Assembly: GCA_903866425.1 (NCBI GenBank)
Contig: CAIPNN010000229.1
Coordinates: 1-6,040 of the forward strand
Source: an uncultured Actinomycetes bacterium
GTDB lineage: Bacteria > Actinomycetota > Thermoleophilia > Miltoncostaeales > Miltoncostaeaceae
Reading direction: 5' to 3'
Length of the DNA stretch: 6,040 bases
Part shown: piece by piece, positions 1-5,544 of the stretch
Numbering within the stretch: position 1 is the first letter of the stretch
Layout of the letters: every line of letters starts with the position of its first letter
The notes under the pieces: generated by a model
The model's input: only the letters and a program-made list of their open reading frames with translations
The model's database searches: none
What the model was told of the DNA's origin: nothing
Position numbers and translations under genes: made by a program

Positions 1-741
1 CGCGTGGTCGACTTCGCAGGCCTGGCGTTCCCTCGCGGCGTGCTGGGGCCGGAGGCCATGGACCTGGCCACCGCATTCGGCCTGCCAGATGCCGACCCGG
101 AACTGATTGACCCCCTGGTGCGGCGGGTTGCCGGGGCGCACTGGATCGCCCTGCAGGGACCCATGAACGCAGCCCTCGCGCGGGTGGAGGAGCCGGCCAA
201 CGCATCTGACGCGGAGGCTCTTGACCGCGCGCGGATGTTCGCCGAGGACGCCGACCCCGAGAACCCATTTGCCCTCGCTCTCGCAGAGCGTGCCGGGTAC
301 GACCTGGCCGCGGTGCGTGCCCGTGCGCTCGATCGCCTCGAGGCGCTTGCCGTGGCGCAGGCCGATGGTGCGGATCGCCCGGAGGCGCTGGTGGCGCTCG
401 CGTCCACCGCCGGCCGCATCACGGCTGACCTGCTCGACCTCGACCCCGACGACTTCGCGGCCGAGATCGCGGCCTACGCCGATGTTGACACCACGGCTGA
501 GGCGGCATCGCCGGTGCTGGTGCGCACAACGGGTGACGAGGAGATCCGCGCGTGGGCACGCGAGGCCCTGTCGTCGCTGGAGGTACCCGCGCCACCGAAC
601 GCCCTGGCGGCCGTGCGATCGCTGGCCGATGGCCCGTTGCCTGCCGACCCCACCGACGATGTGCTGTGGACGGCGACGATCATCGTGCTGGCCGAGGACG
701 CCATCGACCTGGCGACCACCGACCCGGACGCCGAGGCCTAG
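1..741 (+). CDS. Acidic Ala/Asp-rich protein of unknown function, 5' end open
   Basis: The reading frame is open to the left edge, so this may be the C-terminal part of a longer protein. The first visible start is GTG at 4, giving 245 residues, and an internal ATG lies at 58. No upstream sequence is available to judge a ribosome binding site. The product is rich in Ala, Asp, Glu and Leu, looks mostly helical, and has no Cys, no signal peptide and no membrane segment, so it is probably a soluble cytoplasmic protein. I recognise no catalytic motif and cannot name a family. Codon third positions are strongly G/C, as expected for a real gene here. It ends at a TAG inside CTAG (738-741), which is also the stop of the convergent amine oxidase gene. 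That back-to-back fit supports both stops. Function is unknown. Confidence 0.7.
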   Translation, partial: RVVDFAGLAFPRGVLGPEAMDLATAFGLPDADPELIDPLVRRVAGAHWIALQGPMNAALARVEEPANASDAEALDRARMFAEDADPENPFALALAERAGYDLAAVRARALDRLEALAVAQADGADRPEALVALASTAGRITADLLDLDPDDFAAEIAAYADVDTTAEAASPVLVRTTGDEEIRAWAREALSSLEVPAPPNALAAVRSLADGPLPADPTDDVLWTATIIVLAEDAIDLATTDPDAEA

Positions 742-2168
742 AGGCGGGCGAGCACCTCTCGGGCGACGCGCTGGCCCGACTGCACCGCGCCCTCCATGTA
801 GCCCGACCACTCATCGCTGGTGTGCTCACCTGCGAAATGGAATGGCCCCTGGGGTCTGGCGGCGATGGAGGCGTAATCGGCCTGCCCCGGCCGCGCCGCT
901 GAATATGAACCGCGCGCGTAGGGATCTTTCGCCCAGGCATGCACCACGGCACCGTCACGGGCCGCCGCCCGGGTGCCGGGCGCCACGCGATTGATCAGCC
1001 CGAGCCGCGCCTGCACGATCGAATCGGGCGCCGGCCCGTGGTCGGGTCCGGCAATGGTGCGCCCGGCAGCGCCACCGATGAGCGACGTGAACGCCGCACT
1101 CCCCGCGCCCTCGCCCACGGTGGAGTTCCACGTCTGCCCGAGCGCGGTGTCGCTCACGCCCTCGGCATCCCAGCCGTGGGTTTCCCACGCGGCGCGGTTG
1201 AACGGGATGATCACCTTCGCGTTGGTGCCCATGCCATAGGTGCGGATGACGTTGCGGGTGGGCGTGGAGAAGCCCGACCGGCTCAGGTTGACCGTGCGCA
1301 GCACGCCCGGCGACAGCGTGATGACGGCGCGATCGGGGCGTTCCACGCGTGGGCCGCCGGGGCCGGTGAGCAGCAGTGCCGGACGCGAGCCCTCCCGCAC
1401 CAGCCCCGTGAGCCGCGTGCCGCGCACGATGCGCTGGGCACCGACGCGCTGCTCCAGTGCTGCCACAAGGTTGCGGGTGCCACCGTTCACGCGGTAGCGC
1501 TCAGCACCATCGGCCATCTCGTCCGAGCCCGCTCCGTCGGCCAGATCGGTGACCAGCCACAGTGCAGTGAGTGCCGACGGGTCAGCGCCGTACTCGCCGG
1601 TGGTGAGCGCGCGCTGGTAGCGCGCGAACGGCGAGCCTGTGCCGCCGGGGATTGCGCCCTTCAGCCATTCGGCGGCGCTCATGGCGTTGAGCCGGTCCTC
1701 GCCCAGACGCTGCAGGTCGCGGGCAGCCCGCTCGGCGAGCCGGGCGGCGGGGGCATCGGCCCAGCCGTCCTCACGCACGCGCCCACCCACGAGGTCGCGC
1801 CCGACGCCGGAGGTGTCGACGGCTTCAAGATCCTGCAGGGTGACGCCGCTCTCGCTGCACAGGCGACGAATGGCGGAGTGCTCGGCGTCGATGAACTCCC
1901 CGCCGCATTCCACCCACTTGCCGGGCACCAGCGAGGTGTCGGTGAGCGTGCGACCGCCGAGGCGATCTCGGGCCTCCCACACACGCACGTCCACGCCGGC
2001 CTGCACCAGCACCAATGCGCAGGCCAGGCCAGACAGGCCTGCGCCCACCACGTCAACCCGCGCGCCGGCTGCGAGTCCTCGGCTGGGTGCGAACCCCGGC
2101 AGCGCCAGGGCAACGGCGCTCGCCCCGGCTGCAATCAGGGCCTCGCGCCGGGTGAGGCCCATCGTCAT
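738..2168 (-). CDS. FAD-dependent amine oxidase with Tat signal peptide
   Basis: This 476-residue protein belongs to the flavin monoamine oxidase family (amino-oxidase fold, related to MAO and L-amino acid oxidases). These enzymes oxidise an amine using FAD and O2, giving an imine/aldehyde, ammonia and H2O2. Visible features in order: a Tat-type N-terminus TRREAL with R7-R8, a hydrophobic stretch to about residue 25 and a small-residue cleavage region near 32-36; a Rossmann dinucleotide-binding loop GAGLSG (42-47) ending in Glu65, expected to bind the FAD ribose; GGRT (71-74); K318 in GTNAK, likely the lysine near flavin N5; and the C-terminal FAD motif FAGEHTS (445-451) with WSGYMEGA (454-461). 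Length is normal for the family. The ATG at 2168 lies 4 bp after the metF stop with no Shine-Dalgarno, so translation is probably coupled. A second ATG two codons later is equally possible. The substrate cannot be read from sequence. Export is inferred from the signal. Confidence 0.9.
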   Translation of the reverse strand: MTMGLTRREALIAAGASAVALALPGFAPSRGLAAGARVDVVGAGLSGLACALVLVQAGVDVRVWEARDRLGGRTLTDTSLVPGKWVECGGEFIDAEHSAIRRLCSESGVTLQDLEAVDTSGVGRDLVGGRVREDGWADAPAARLAERAARDLQRLGEDRLNAMSAAEWLKGAIPGGTGSPFARYQRALTTGEYGADPSALTALWLVTDLADGAGSDEMADGAERYRVNGGTRNLVAALEQRVGAQRIVRGTRLTGLVREGSRPALLLTGPGGPRVERPDRAVITLSPGVLRTVNLSRSGFSTPTRNVIRTYGMGTNAKVIIPFNRAAWETHGWDAEGVSDTALGQTWNSTVGEGAGSAAFTSLIGGAAGRTIAGPDHGPAPDSIVQARLGLINRVAPGTRAAARDGAVVHAWAKDPYARGSYSAARPGQADYASIAARPQGPFHFAGEHTSDEWSGYMEGAVQSGQRVAREVLARL

Positions 2169-2172
2169 TGCG

Positions 2173-3096
2173 TCAGGCGGTGCGGGCGGTCGTGAGGCCG
2201 GCGCGGGAGAGGATCTCCGGCACTGACTCTTCCCACGCGATAGCCATCACGTGCACGCCGGCGACCCCGGGGATCTCCTGTAGCGCCTGAATGACCTCCA
2301 CACAGATGTTCATGCCCGTGTCGCCCTCGTCGTCGGCCGACTCCATGCGGTCGATCAGGTGGTCGGGCACCGTGACGCCCCACACCTTGTCGCGCATGTG
2401 ATGCGCCATGCGCACGTGCTTGAACGGACCGACGCCGATGAGCAGCCTGGGCCACGACGGCAGGTCGGCGGCCTCAAGGCGCGACATGAATGCGGCCACG
2501 CGCTCGGGCTCGTACACCAGCTGCGTCTGGAAGAAGTCGGCTCCGGCCTCCATCTTGGCCTTGAGCTTCGAGATCTCCACGTCGGGGTCATCCGCCGCCG
2601 GGTGTGCGGTGGCGCCGATCACCAGGTGAGGCGCCTCGCCGGGCATCTCCTCGTTGGCCTCATTCATGAAGTGCCCACCACGCAGGCTTGCCTGCAGGCG
2701 AAGCAGCGCCATGGTGTCGAGGTCGTTCACCACGCCGGCGTCGGGGTGGTTGCCGATGTGAATCGGGTCGCCGCTCATGCATAGCGTGTTGTGAATGCCG
2801 AGCGCCGACGCACCCAGGATGTCGCTGGTCAGCGCCATGCGATTGCGGTCGCGCACGGTCATCTGCATCACCGGCTCCGCACCGTTGTCGAGCGCGATGC
2901 GGCCCGCGGCCAGCGGGCACATGCGCGACTGCGCGGTCTGGTTGTCGGTGATGTTCACGCCATCGGTAACCGGGCCCAGAATGCGTGCCTTCTCGGCAAC
3001 GACCGATGGGTCGGCACTCTTCGGCGGGCCAAGCTCGCTTGTGACGGCGAACCGGCCCTCGGCAAGGGCGTTTTCAAGACGGGTAGGAGCGCTCAC
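2173..3096 (-). CDS. metF: 5,10-methylenetetrahydrofolate reductase, MetF family
   Basis: A cytoplasmic flavoprotein of 307 residues. It is expected to reduce 5,10-methylenetetrahydrofolate to 5-methyltetrahydrofolate, the methyl donor for methionine synthesis. Family signatures: the N-terminal TSELGPP with Glu21 at the position of the catalytic Glu of MetF; MTVRDRNR (79-86), the counterpart of the usual TCRDRN; CMSGDP (106-111) in the flavin-binding region; FFQTQLVY (188-195), whose second Gln (191) fits the folate-contacting Gln; and the C-terminal GVHVMA (280-285). Length matches the catalytic-domain-only bacterial form, with no C-terminal regulatory domain. The start is GTG at 3096. The next Met is far inside, and conserved sequence begins soon after this GTG. 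There is no Shine-Dalgarno, and a possible -10 box sits 8 bp upstream, suggesting a leaderless mRNA. It is the first gene of a two-gene unit with the amine oxidase. Some actinobacterial relatives are non-canonical in cofactor use, which cannot be judged here. Confidence 0.92.
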   Translation of the reverse strand: MSAPTRLENALAEGRFAVTSELGPPKSADPSVVAEKARILGPVTDGVNITDNQTAQSRMCPLAAGRIALDNGAEPVMQMTVRDRNRMALTSDILGASALGIHNTLCMSGDPIHIGNHPDAGVVNDLDTMALLRLQASLRGGHFMNEANEEMPGEAPHLVIGATAHPAADDPDVEISKLKAKMEAGADFFQTQLVYEPERVAAFMSRLEAADLPSWPRLLIGVGPFKHVRMAHHMRDKVWGVTVPDHLIDRMESADDEGDTGMNICVEVIQALQEIPGVAGVHVMAIAWEESVPEILSRAGLTTARTA

Positions 3097-3104
3097 GAGG
3101 TGCC

Positions 3105-3110
3105 AAGGTA
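3105..3110 (-). promoter_or_regulatory. Candidate -10 box for leaderless metF
   Basis: The minus strand reads TACCTT, a fair match to TANNNT, followed by 8 bases and the GTG start. Initiation at the usual distance would put the transcript start at or within about 2 bases of the GTG. No Shine-Dalgarno is present. I see no clear -35 hexamer. An alternative -10, TATACC, lies at 3139-3134 on the same strand and would give a leader of about 30 nt. Confidence 0.4.
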
Positions 3111-3205
3111 GCAGGGGAAACGCCGAATCCAGCGGTATACGCGCACCCAGTGCGCCATGCGCAACGTTTCCGTAAGGGCTCCCGGGAAGGGCCGTGTCAT
3201 CGGCC

Positions 3206-3211
3206 TAGGGT
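3206..3211 (+). promoter_or_regulatory. Candidate -10 box of the secreted-protein gene
   Basis: TAGGGT lies 35 bp upstream of the chosen ATG at 3247. Predicted initiation near 3217-3218 gives a leader of about 30 nt containing the GGGAG ribosome binding site at 3235-3239. No good -35 hexamer is visible. The prediction rests on position and the -10 match only. Confidence 0.4.
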
Positions 3212-3234
3212 CGGCCATGACCCGACCTCGAACT

Positions 3235-3239
3235 GGGAG
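3235..3239 (+). promoter_or_regulatory. Ribosome binding site deciding the start at 3247
   Basis: GGGAG stands 7 bases before the ATG at 3247. The earlier in-frame ATGs at 3157 and 3217 have no such site, and starting there would bury the signal peptide behind a charged extension. This site therefore selects 3247. Confidence 0.7.
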
Positions 3240-3246
3240 TCACGAA

Positions 3247-3888
3247 ATGAAGATCGCTCCATATGTCATCGCGTCCGCTGCGGTTCTCGGGACGGCCGGA
3301 ATCCTTGTGGCCTCCGGAACCGGTGCCAGCACCATCCGGGGCCAGTTGATGACCAACCAGCGCATCTCACAGGCCGCCGTGCTGCGGTCGAACCAGGCGC
3401 TCAACTACATGGCGCCCGTCCGCACGGCTGCAACTGATGCCGCGAACACCGGCAAGCAGGGTGTGACCAATCTGTCGAAGATCCCGGGGTCGGGTCAGGG
3501 CTGGACCACCGCCCAGATCGCCAACAATGCGGTGACGCCGGCCAAGCTTGCCAACCCGTCGTACTTCGCGGTGGTGTCCCAGACCGCCGAGGTGCAGCGC
3601 GCCACCAGTGGTGTCACGGTGACCGCCGCCAAGAGCGGCACGTCCACCTACACCGTGACGTTCCCCAGCAACGTGAGCCTTTGCGCGCCGGTGGCGACGG
3701 TGCAGACCTTCTCGCCCGGCAGCGGCCTGAACTACGGCGCGTTTGCCACCGTGGGGCCGGGCGCACAGAACACCCAGTGGGTGGTCACCACCTACACCGG
3801 ACAGACCGGCACCGGCACCGATGCTGCTGGCGCCGCCGCATCGGGCAACCAGGCTGCCGCCTCGTTCAATCTCGTGGTGCAGTGCTAG
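3247..3888 (+). CDS. Small secreted protein with C-terminal Cys pair, function unknown
   Basis: This is a 213-residue protein with a classic signal peptide: Met-Lys, a hydrophobic core at about residues 4-23, and a likely cleavage after the small residues GTGAS (24-28). The mature part starts with a Gln/Asn-rich helical region (33-70). A short segment, QIANNAVTPAKLANPSYF (90-107), follows; it resembles repeat units often written as 'NGAVTSAKLADG' in bacterial surface and fibre-like proteins. The rest (108-213) is Thr/Ser/Val-rich with alternating patterns typical of a beta sandwich. It holds only two cysteines, Cys146 and the final residue Cys213, which could form a disulfide tying the last strand to the domain. 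I associate this layout with uncharacterised exported proteins of Thermoleophilia, from memory only. The frame extends upstream to 3157, but the ribosome binding site and signal peptide favour 3247. It ends in a CTAG shared with phoU. No enzymatic motif is visible. Confidence 0.85.
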   Translation: MKIAPYVIASAAVLGTAGILVASGTGASTIRGQLMTNQRISQAAVLRSNQALNYMAPVRTAATDAANTGKQGVTNLSKIPGSGQGWTTAQIANNAVTPAKLANPSYFAVVSQTAEVQRATSGVTVTAAKSGTSTYTVTFPSNVSLCAPVATVQTFSPGSGLNYGAFATVGPGAQNTQWVVTTYTGQTGTGTDAAGAAASGNQAAASFNLVVQC

Positions 3889-4535
3889 ATCGGGTCCCCG
3901 CCCTCGGCGACAAAACGCACACGACCTGAGATCTCGGCCGCGTTGTTTGCCACGCGTTCAAGGTGGCGGGCCAGCAGCACCGCGTTGGCAAGCCACGACG
4001 CCGAGTTGTCGTCGAGCTGCTTGCGTGATGCTGCCGCCATGACCTCTTCGAGCAGATCCTGGACGCTGCGCGCGTCCGATCGCGCAACGATCGCGAGGCC
4101 CGTGTCTTCACGAGCGAAGGCCTGCACGGCCTGTGACAGCGCACCGATGGCGCGTGGCTCCATGCGCTTGATGAGGGCGTCAACCGTCGGCACCGGGGTC
4201 GACGGTTCGAGGGCCTCGACGCGGCGCGCAATGGCCACGGCCAGATCCCCCACCCGCTCAAGGGCCACGCTGATGATGAGGCCCGAGTGGATGAGCCGCA
4301 GGTCGTGCGCCTTCGGCGCCTGCAGCAGCACCAGGTCAAAAGCCAGCCGCTCGAGCCCGGCACACCGGGCATCGACGTCGTCGTCACCTGCGATGACCGC
4401 CCGCGCCAGCGCCGTGTCGCGGGTCTCCCAGGCGTCAACGGCCTGTTCGACCTGCCCCACGATGACGCTGGCCACTTCGATCATGCCGTTGCGCATCTCA
4501 TCGATGCCGCCTGCGATTCCGGAGCCTGTTGCCAT
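3885..4535 (-). CDS. phoU: PhoU-family phosphate-signalling protein
   Basis: The product is 216 residues, an all-helical cytoplasmic protein with two PhoU repeats. PhoU proteins link the Pst phosphate transporter to the PhoR-type sensor kinase and dampen phosphate-starvation signalling. The first repeat has the signature ALERVGDLAVAIA (91-103), with Glu93 and Asp97 of the metal-binding ExxxD pattern. The second repeat reads HLERVANNAAEI (191-202), where Asn197 replaces the usual Asp. The N-terminal helix (about 8-36) and the 'LQAPKAHDLR' region (71-80) fit the family, and length is normal (about 210-240). The frame stays open to an ATG at 4664, but that would overlap the bioY start and add 43 residues unlike PhoU. 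The ATG at 4535 is preferred because PhoU homology begins there and a -10-like TACCCT lies 6 bp upstream. No pst or phoR gene is adjacent, so this may be an orphan copy. The stop overlaps that of the convergent secreted-protein gene. Confidence 0.88.
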   Translation of the reverse strand: MATGSGIAGGIDEMRNGMIEVASVIVGQVEQAVDAWETRDTALARAVIAGDDDVDARCAGLERLAFDLVLLQAPKAHDLRLIHSGLIISVALERVGDLAVAIARRVEALEPSTPVPTVDALIKRMEPRAIGALSQAVQAFAREDTGLAIVARSDARSVQDLLEEVMAAASRKQLDDNSASWLANAVLLARHLERVANNAAEISGRVRFVAEGGDPI

Positions 4536-4541
4536 GCCGAC

Positions 4542-4547
4542 AGGGTA
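4542..4547 (-). promoter_or_regulatory. Candidate -10 box for leaderless phoU
   Basis: The minus strand reads TACCCT, then GTCGGC, then the ATG at 4535. A start 6-7 bases past the box would fall on the A of the ATG, and no Shine-Dalgarno is present. This matches the arrangement before metF. No clear -35 element is seen. Confidence 0.45.
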
Positions 4548-4560
4548 GCGCCCCGGCACG

Positions 4561-4592
4561 GTGTCACGGCACAGGTAGTATCGCCGTGACAC
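4561..4592. promoter_or_regulatory. Perfect 10-bp inverted repeat, candidate operator of bioY
   Basis: GTGTCACGGC (4561-4570) and GCCGTGACAC (4583-4592) are exact reverse complements separated by 12 bp. The bioY -10 candidate TAGTAT (4576-4581) lies in the spacer, and predicted initiation (near 4588) falls in the right arm. The bioY transcript would therefore lack the left arm, so this is a DNA-level protein-binding site rather than an RNA hairpin. The repeat also lies 26 bp upstream of the phoU ATG, where it could touch that promoter. It does not match the BirA, BioR or BioQ operator patterns as I know them. Confidence 0.55.
4576..4581 (+). promoter_or_regulatory. Candidate -10 box of bioY
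   Basis: TAGTAT matches TATAAT at four positions (T1, A2, A5, T6). Initiation near 4588 gives a leader of about 29 nt containing the AAGGAG ribosome binding site (4602-4607), 9 bases before the ATG. No consensus -35 is visible at the expected distance, which would fit activator dependence or a weak promoter. Confidence 0.5.
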
Positions 4593-4616
4593 GTACCCCT
4601 GAAGGAGCTCAACCAC

Positions 4617-5273
4617 ATGCACGCAGTGCGCTACGGGACGATCATCGATCGCGTCGTCCCCCACAGCGAGAGCCGCGCCAACACCATGGTGCGCAACGCC
4701 CTGCTGGTCATCGCCGGCACGATCTTCGTCTCGCTGCTCGCCCAGGTCTCGATTCCCTGGTATCCCGTGCCGTTCACGGGTCAGACCCTCGCCGTGCTGC
4801 TCGTCGGCGGTGTGCTCGGTGCCTGGCGCGGTGCCGCAGCGCTGCTGCTCTACTTCATCGTCGGTGCCCTGGGGCTGCCGGTGTTCAGTGATCAGGCCGG
4901 TGGCTGGGACATCATCACCGGCGCGACCGGTGGCTACATCATCGGCTTCATCCTTGCCGCTGCTGTCGTCGGCTGGATCGCCGAGCGCGGCGTCGACCGC
5001 CGCGTGGTTCCGATGATCCTCACGCTGATCCTCGGCAACATCCTCATCTACGCCATCGGCGTGCCGTGGCTCGCATCGTGGACGCCCCCGGGCGCCACCG
5101 AGCAGTTCGGCTGGGACCAGGCGTACCTGTACGGCATCGAGCCCTTCGTGCTCGGTGATGCACTGAAGCTGGCCATCGCCGCCGCGCTGCTGCCGGCCGG
5201 CTGGGCGCTGCTGCAGCGCACGGGCTTCGGTCGCAAGAACGAGGACGATGGCCCCAAGGCGGGCATGCTCTAG
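4617..5273 (+). CDS. bioY: BioY, biotin-binding S component of an ECF transporter
   Basis: A 218-residue integral membrane protein with about six hydrophobic segments, the normal size for BioY. BioY binds biotin in the membrane and delivers it to the cell. High-affinity uptake usually needs the ECF energy module (BioM/EcfA ATPases and BioN/EcfT), which is not in this window and is probably encoded elsewhere. Signatures: VPFTGQTLAVLL (51-62), typical of BioY loop and helix; LGLPVF (85-90); TGGYIIGF (104-111), the strongest family motif; GNILIYAIGVPWL (140-152); and PFVLGDALKLAIAA (176-189), whose GDALK lies where biotin-contacting Asp/Lys residues are found. The N-terminal 25 residues form a hydrophilic lead-in. 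The start is ATG at 4617, supported by AAGGAG 9 bases upstream. A later ATG (codon 24) has no comparable site. The gene is monocistronic, since an intrinsic terminator follows 27 bp after the stop. Its promoter carries a perfect inverted repeat, consistent with repression when biotin is sufficient (inference). Confidence 0.95.
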   Translation: MHAVRYGTIIDRVVPHSESRANTMVRNALLVIAGTIFVSLLAQVSIPWYPVPFTGQTLAVLLVGGVLGAWRGAAALLLYFIVGALGLPVFSDQAGGWDIITGATGGYIIGFILAAAVVGWIAERGVDRRVVPMILTLILGNILIYAIGVPWLASWTPPGATEQFGWDQAYLYGIEPFVLGDALKLAIAAALLPAGWALLQRTGFGRKNEDDGPKAGML

Positions 5274-5299
5274 GGCTCAGCCTTGTAGTGGGTTTCTGG

Positions 5300-5339
5300 G
5301 GGGGGCGGCATCTCGCGATGTCCGCCCCCCTTTCGTTTT
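5300..5339 (+). terminator. Rho-independent terminator of bioY
   Basis: The left arm 5300-5312 (six G, CGG, CATC) pairs with the right arm 5317-5330 (GATG, a single bulged T at 5321, CCG, six C) around a TCGC loop. The pyrimidine-rich tail TTTCGTTTT runs 5331-5339. The 13-bp G+C-rich stem and U-rich tail make a strong one-way terminator, separating bioY from dnaK. On the minus strand the stem is followed by AGAAACCC rather than a T tract. Confidence 0.9.
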
Positions 5340-5348
5340 GGGAGACGT

Positions 5349-5469
5349 GACGGCCGGGCGCGGTGTGCGGTGGCGGACAACTTGCGAAACGTGATCGGCA
5401 TTTGCGGGGGCCGCAAATGCAGGATCACCGGCTGCGGTAGTCCGCCACCGCACACCGCGCCCGGCCGTC
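5349..5469. repeat. 121-bp palindromic element with perfect 30-bp arms
   Basis: Positions 5349-5378 and 5440-5469 are exact reverse complements over 30 bp. Inside, 5391-5396 pairs with 5423-5428 (GTGATC/GATCAC), and 5398-5407 pairs with 5411-5420 (GCATTTGCGG/CCGCAAATGC) around a GGG loop. The two sides of the middle region (5379-5390 and 5429-5439) pair poorly, giving an internal loop. The whole could fold as one long cruciform or RNA hairpin. No T tract follows either arm, so it is not a standard terminator. No target-site duplication is evident. It encodes no protein I can support. A non-autonomous palindromic repeat (REP or MITE-like) or a structured RNA are the main options. Confidence 0.85.
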
Positions 5470-5544
5470 CCTTGCGCTCCGTTCCTGGGCTGGCAGACAC
5501 CGTGAAATGGCTGGTTTTCTTTGCTGTTTCGTAACGTTCAGGAC

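Noticed and set aside
939..2195. Long plus-strand open frame (418 codons) across the amine oxidase gene
   Set aside because: It lies antisense to a clear flavoprotein gene with family motifs. Its His/Arg/Gly-rich translation has no recognisable domain and no ribosome binding site, as expected for a shadow frame in G+C-rich DNA.
3157..3246. Longer form of the secreted protein starting at 3157
   Set aside because: No ribosome binding site precedes 3157, the added residues are Arg/Gly-rich, and they would bury the signal peptide. GGGAG before 3247 decides the start.
4582..4616. Riboswitch or RNA attenuator before bioY
   Set aside because: The predicted leader is only about 29 nt, too short for an aptamer, and the strong inverted repeat lies mostly upstream of the start of transcription.
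4536..4664. N-terminal extension of PhoU to the ATG at 4664
   Set aside because: It would overlap the bioY start and run through both promoters and the inverted repeat. The extra 43 residues do not look like PhoU.
5349..5469. Palindrome as a second terminator or as a CRISPR repeat
   Set aside because: No U-rich tract follows either arm, and there is only one unit with no spacer-repeat array.
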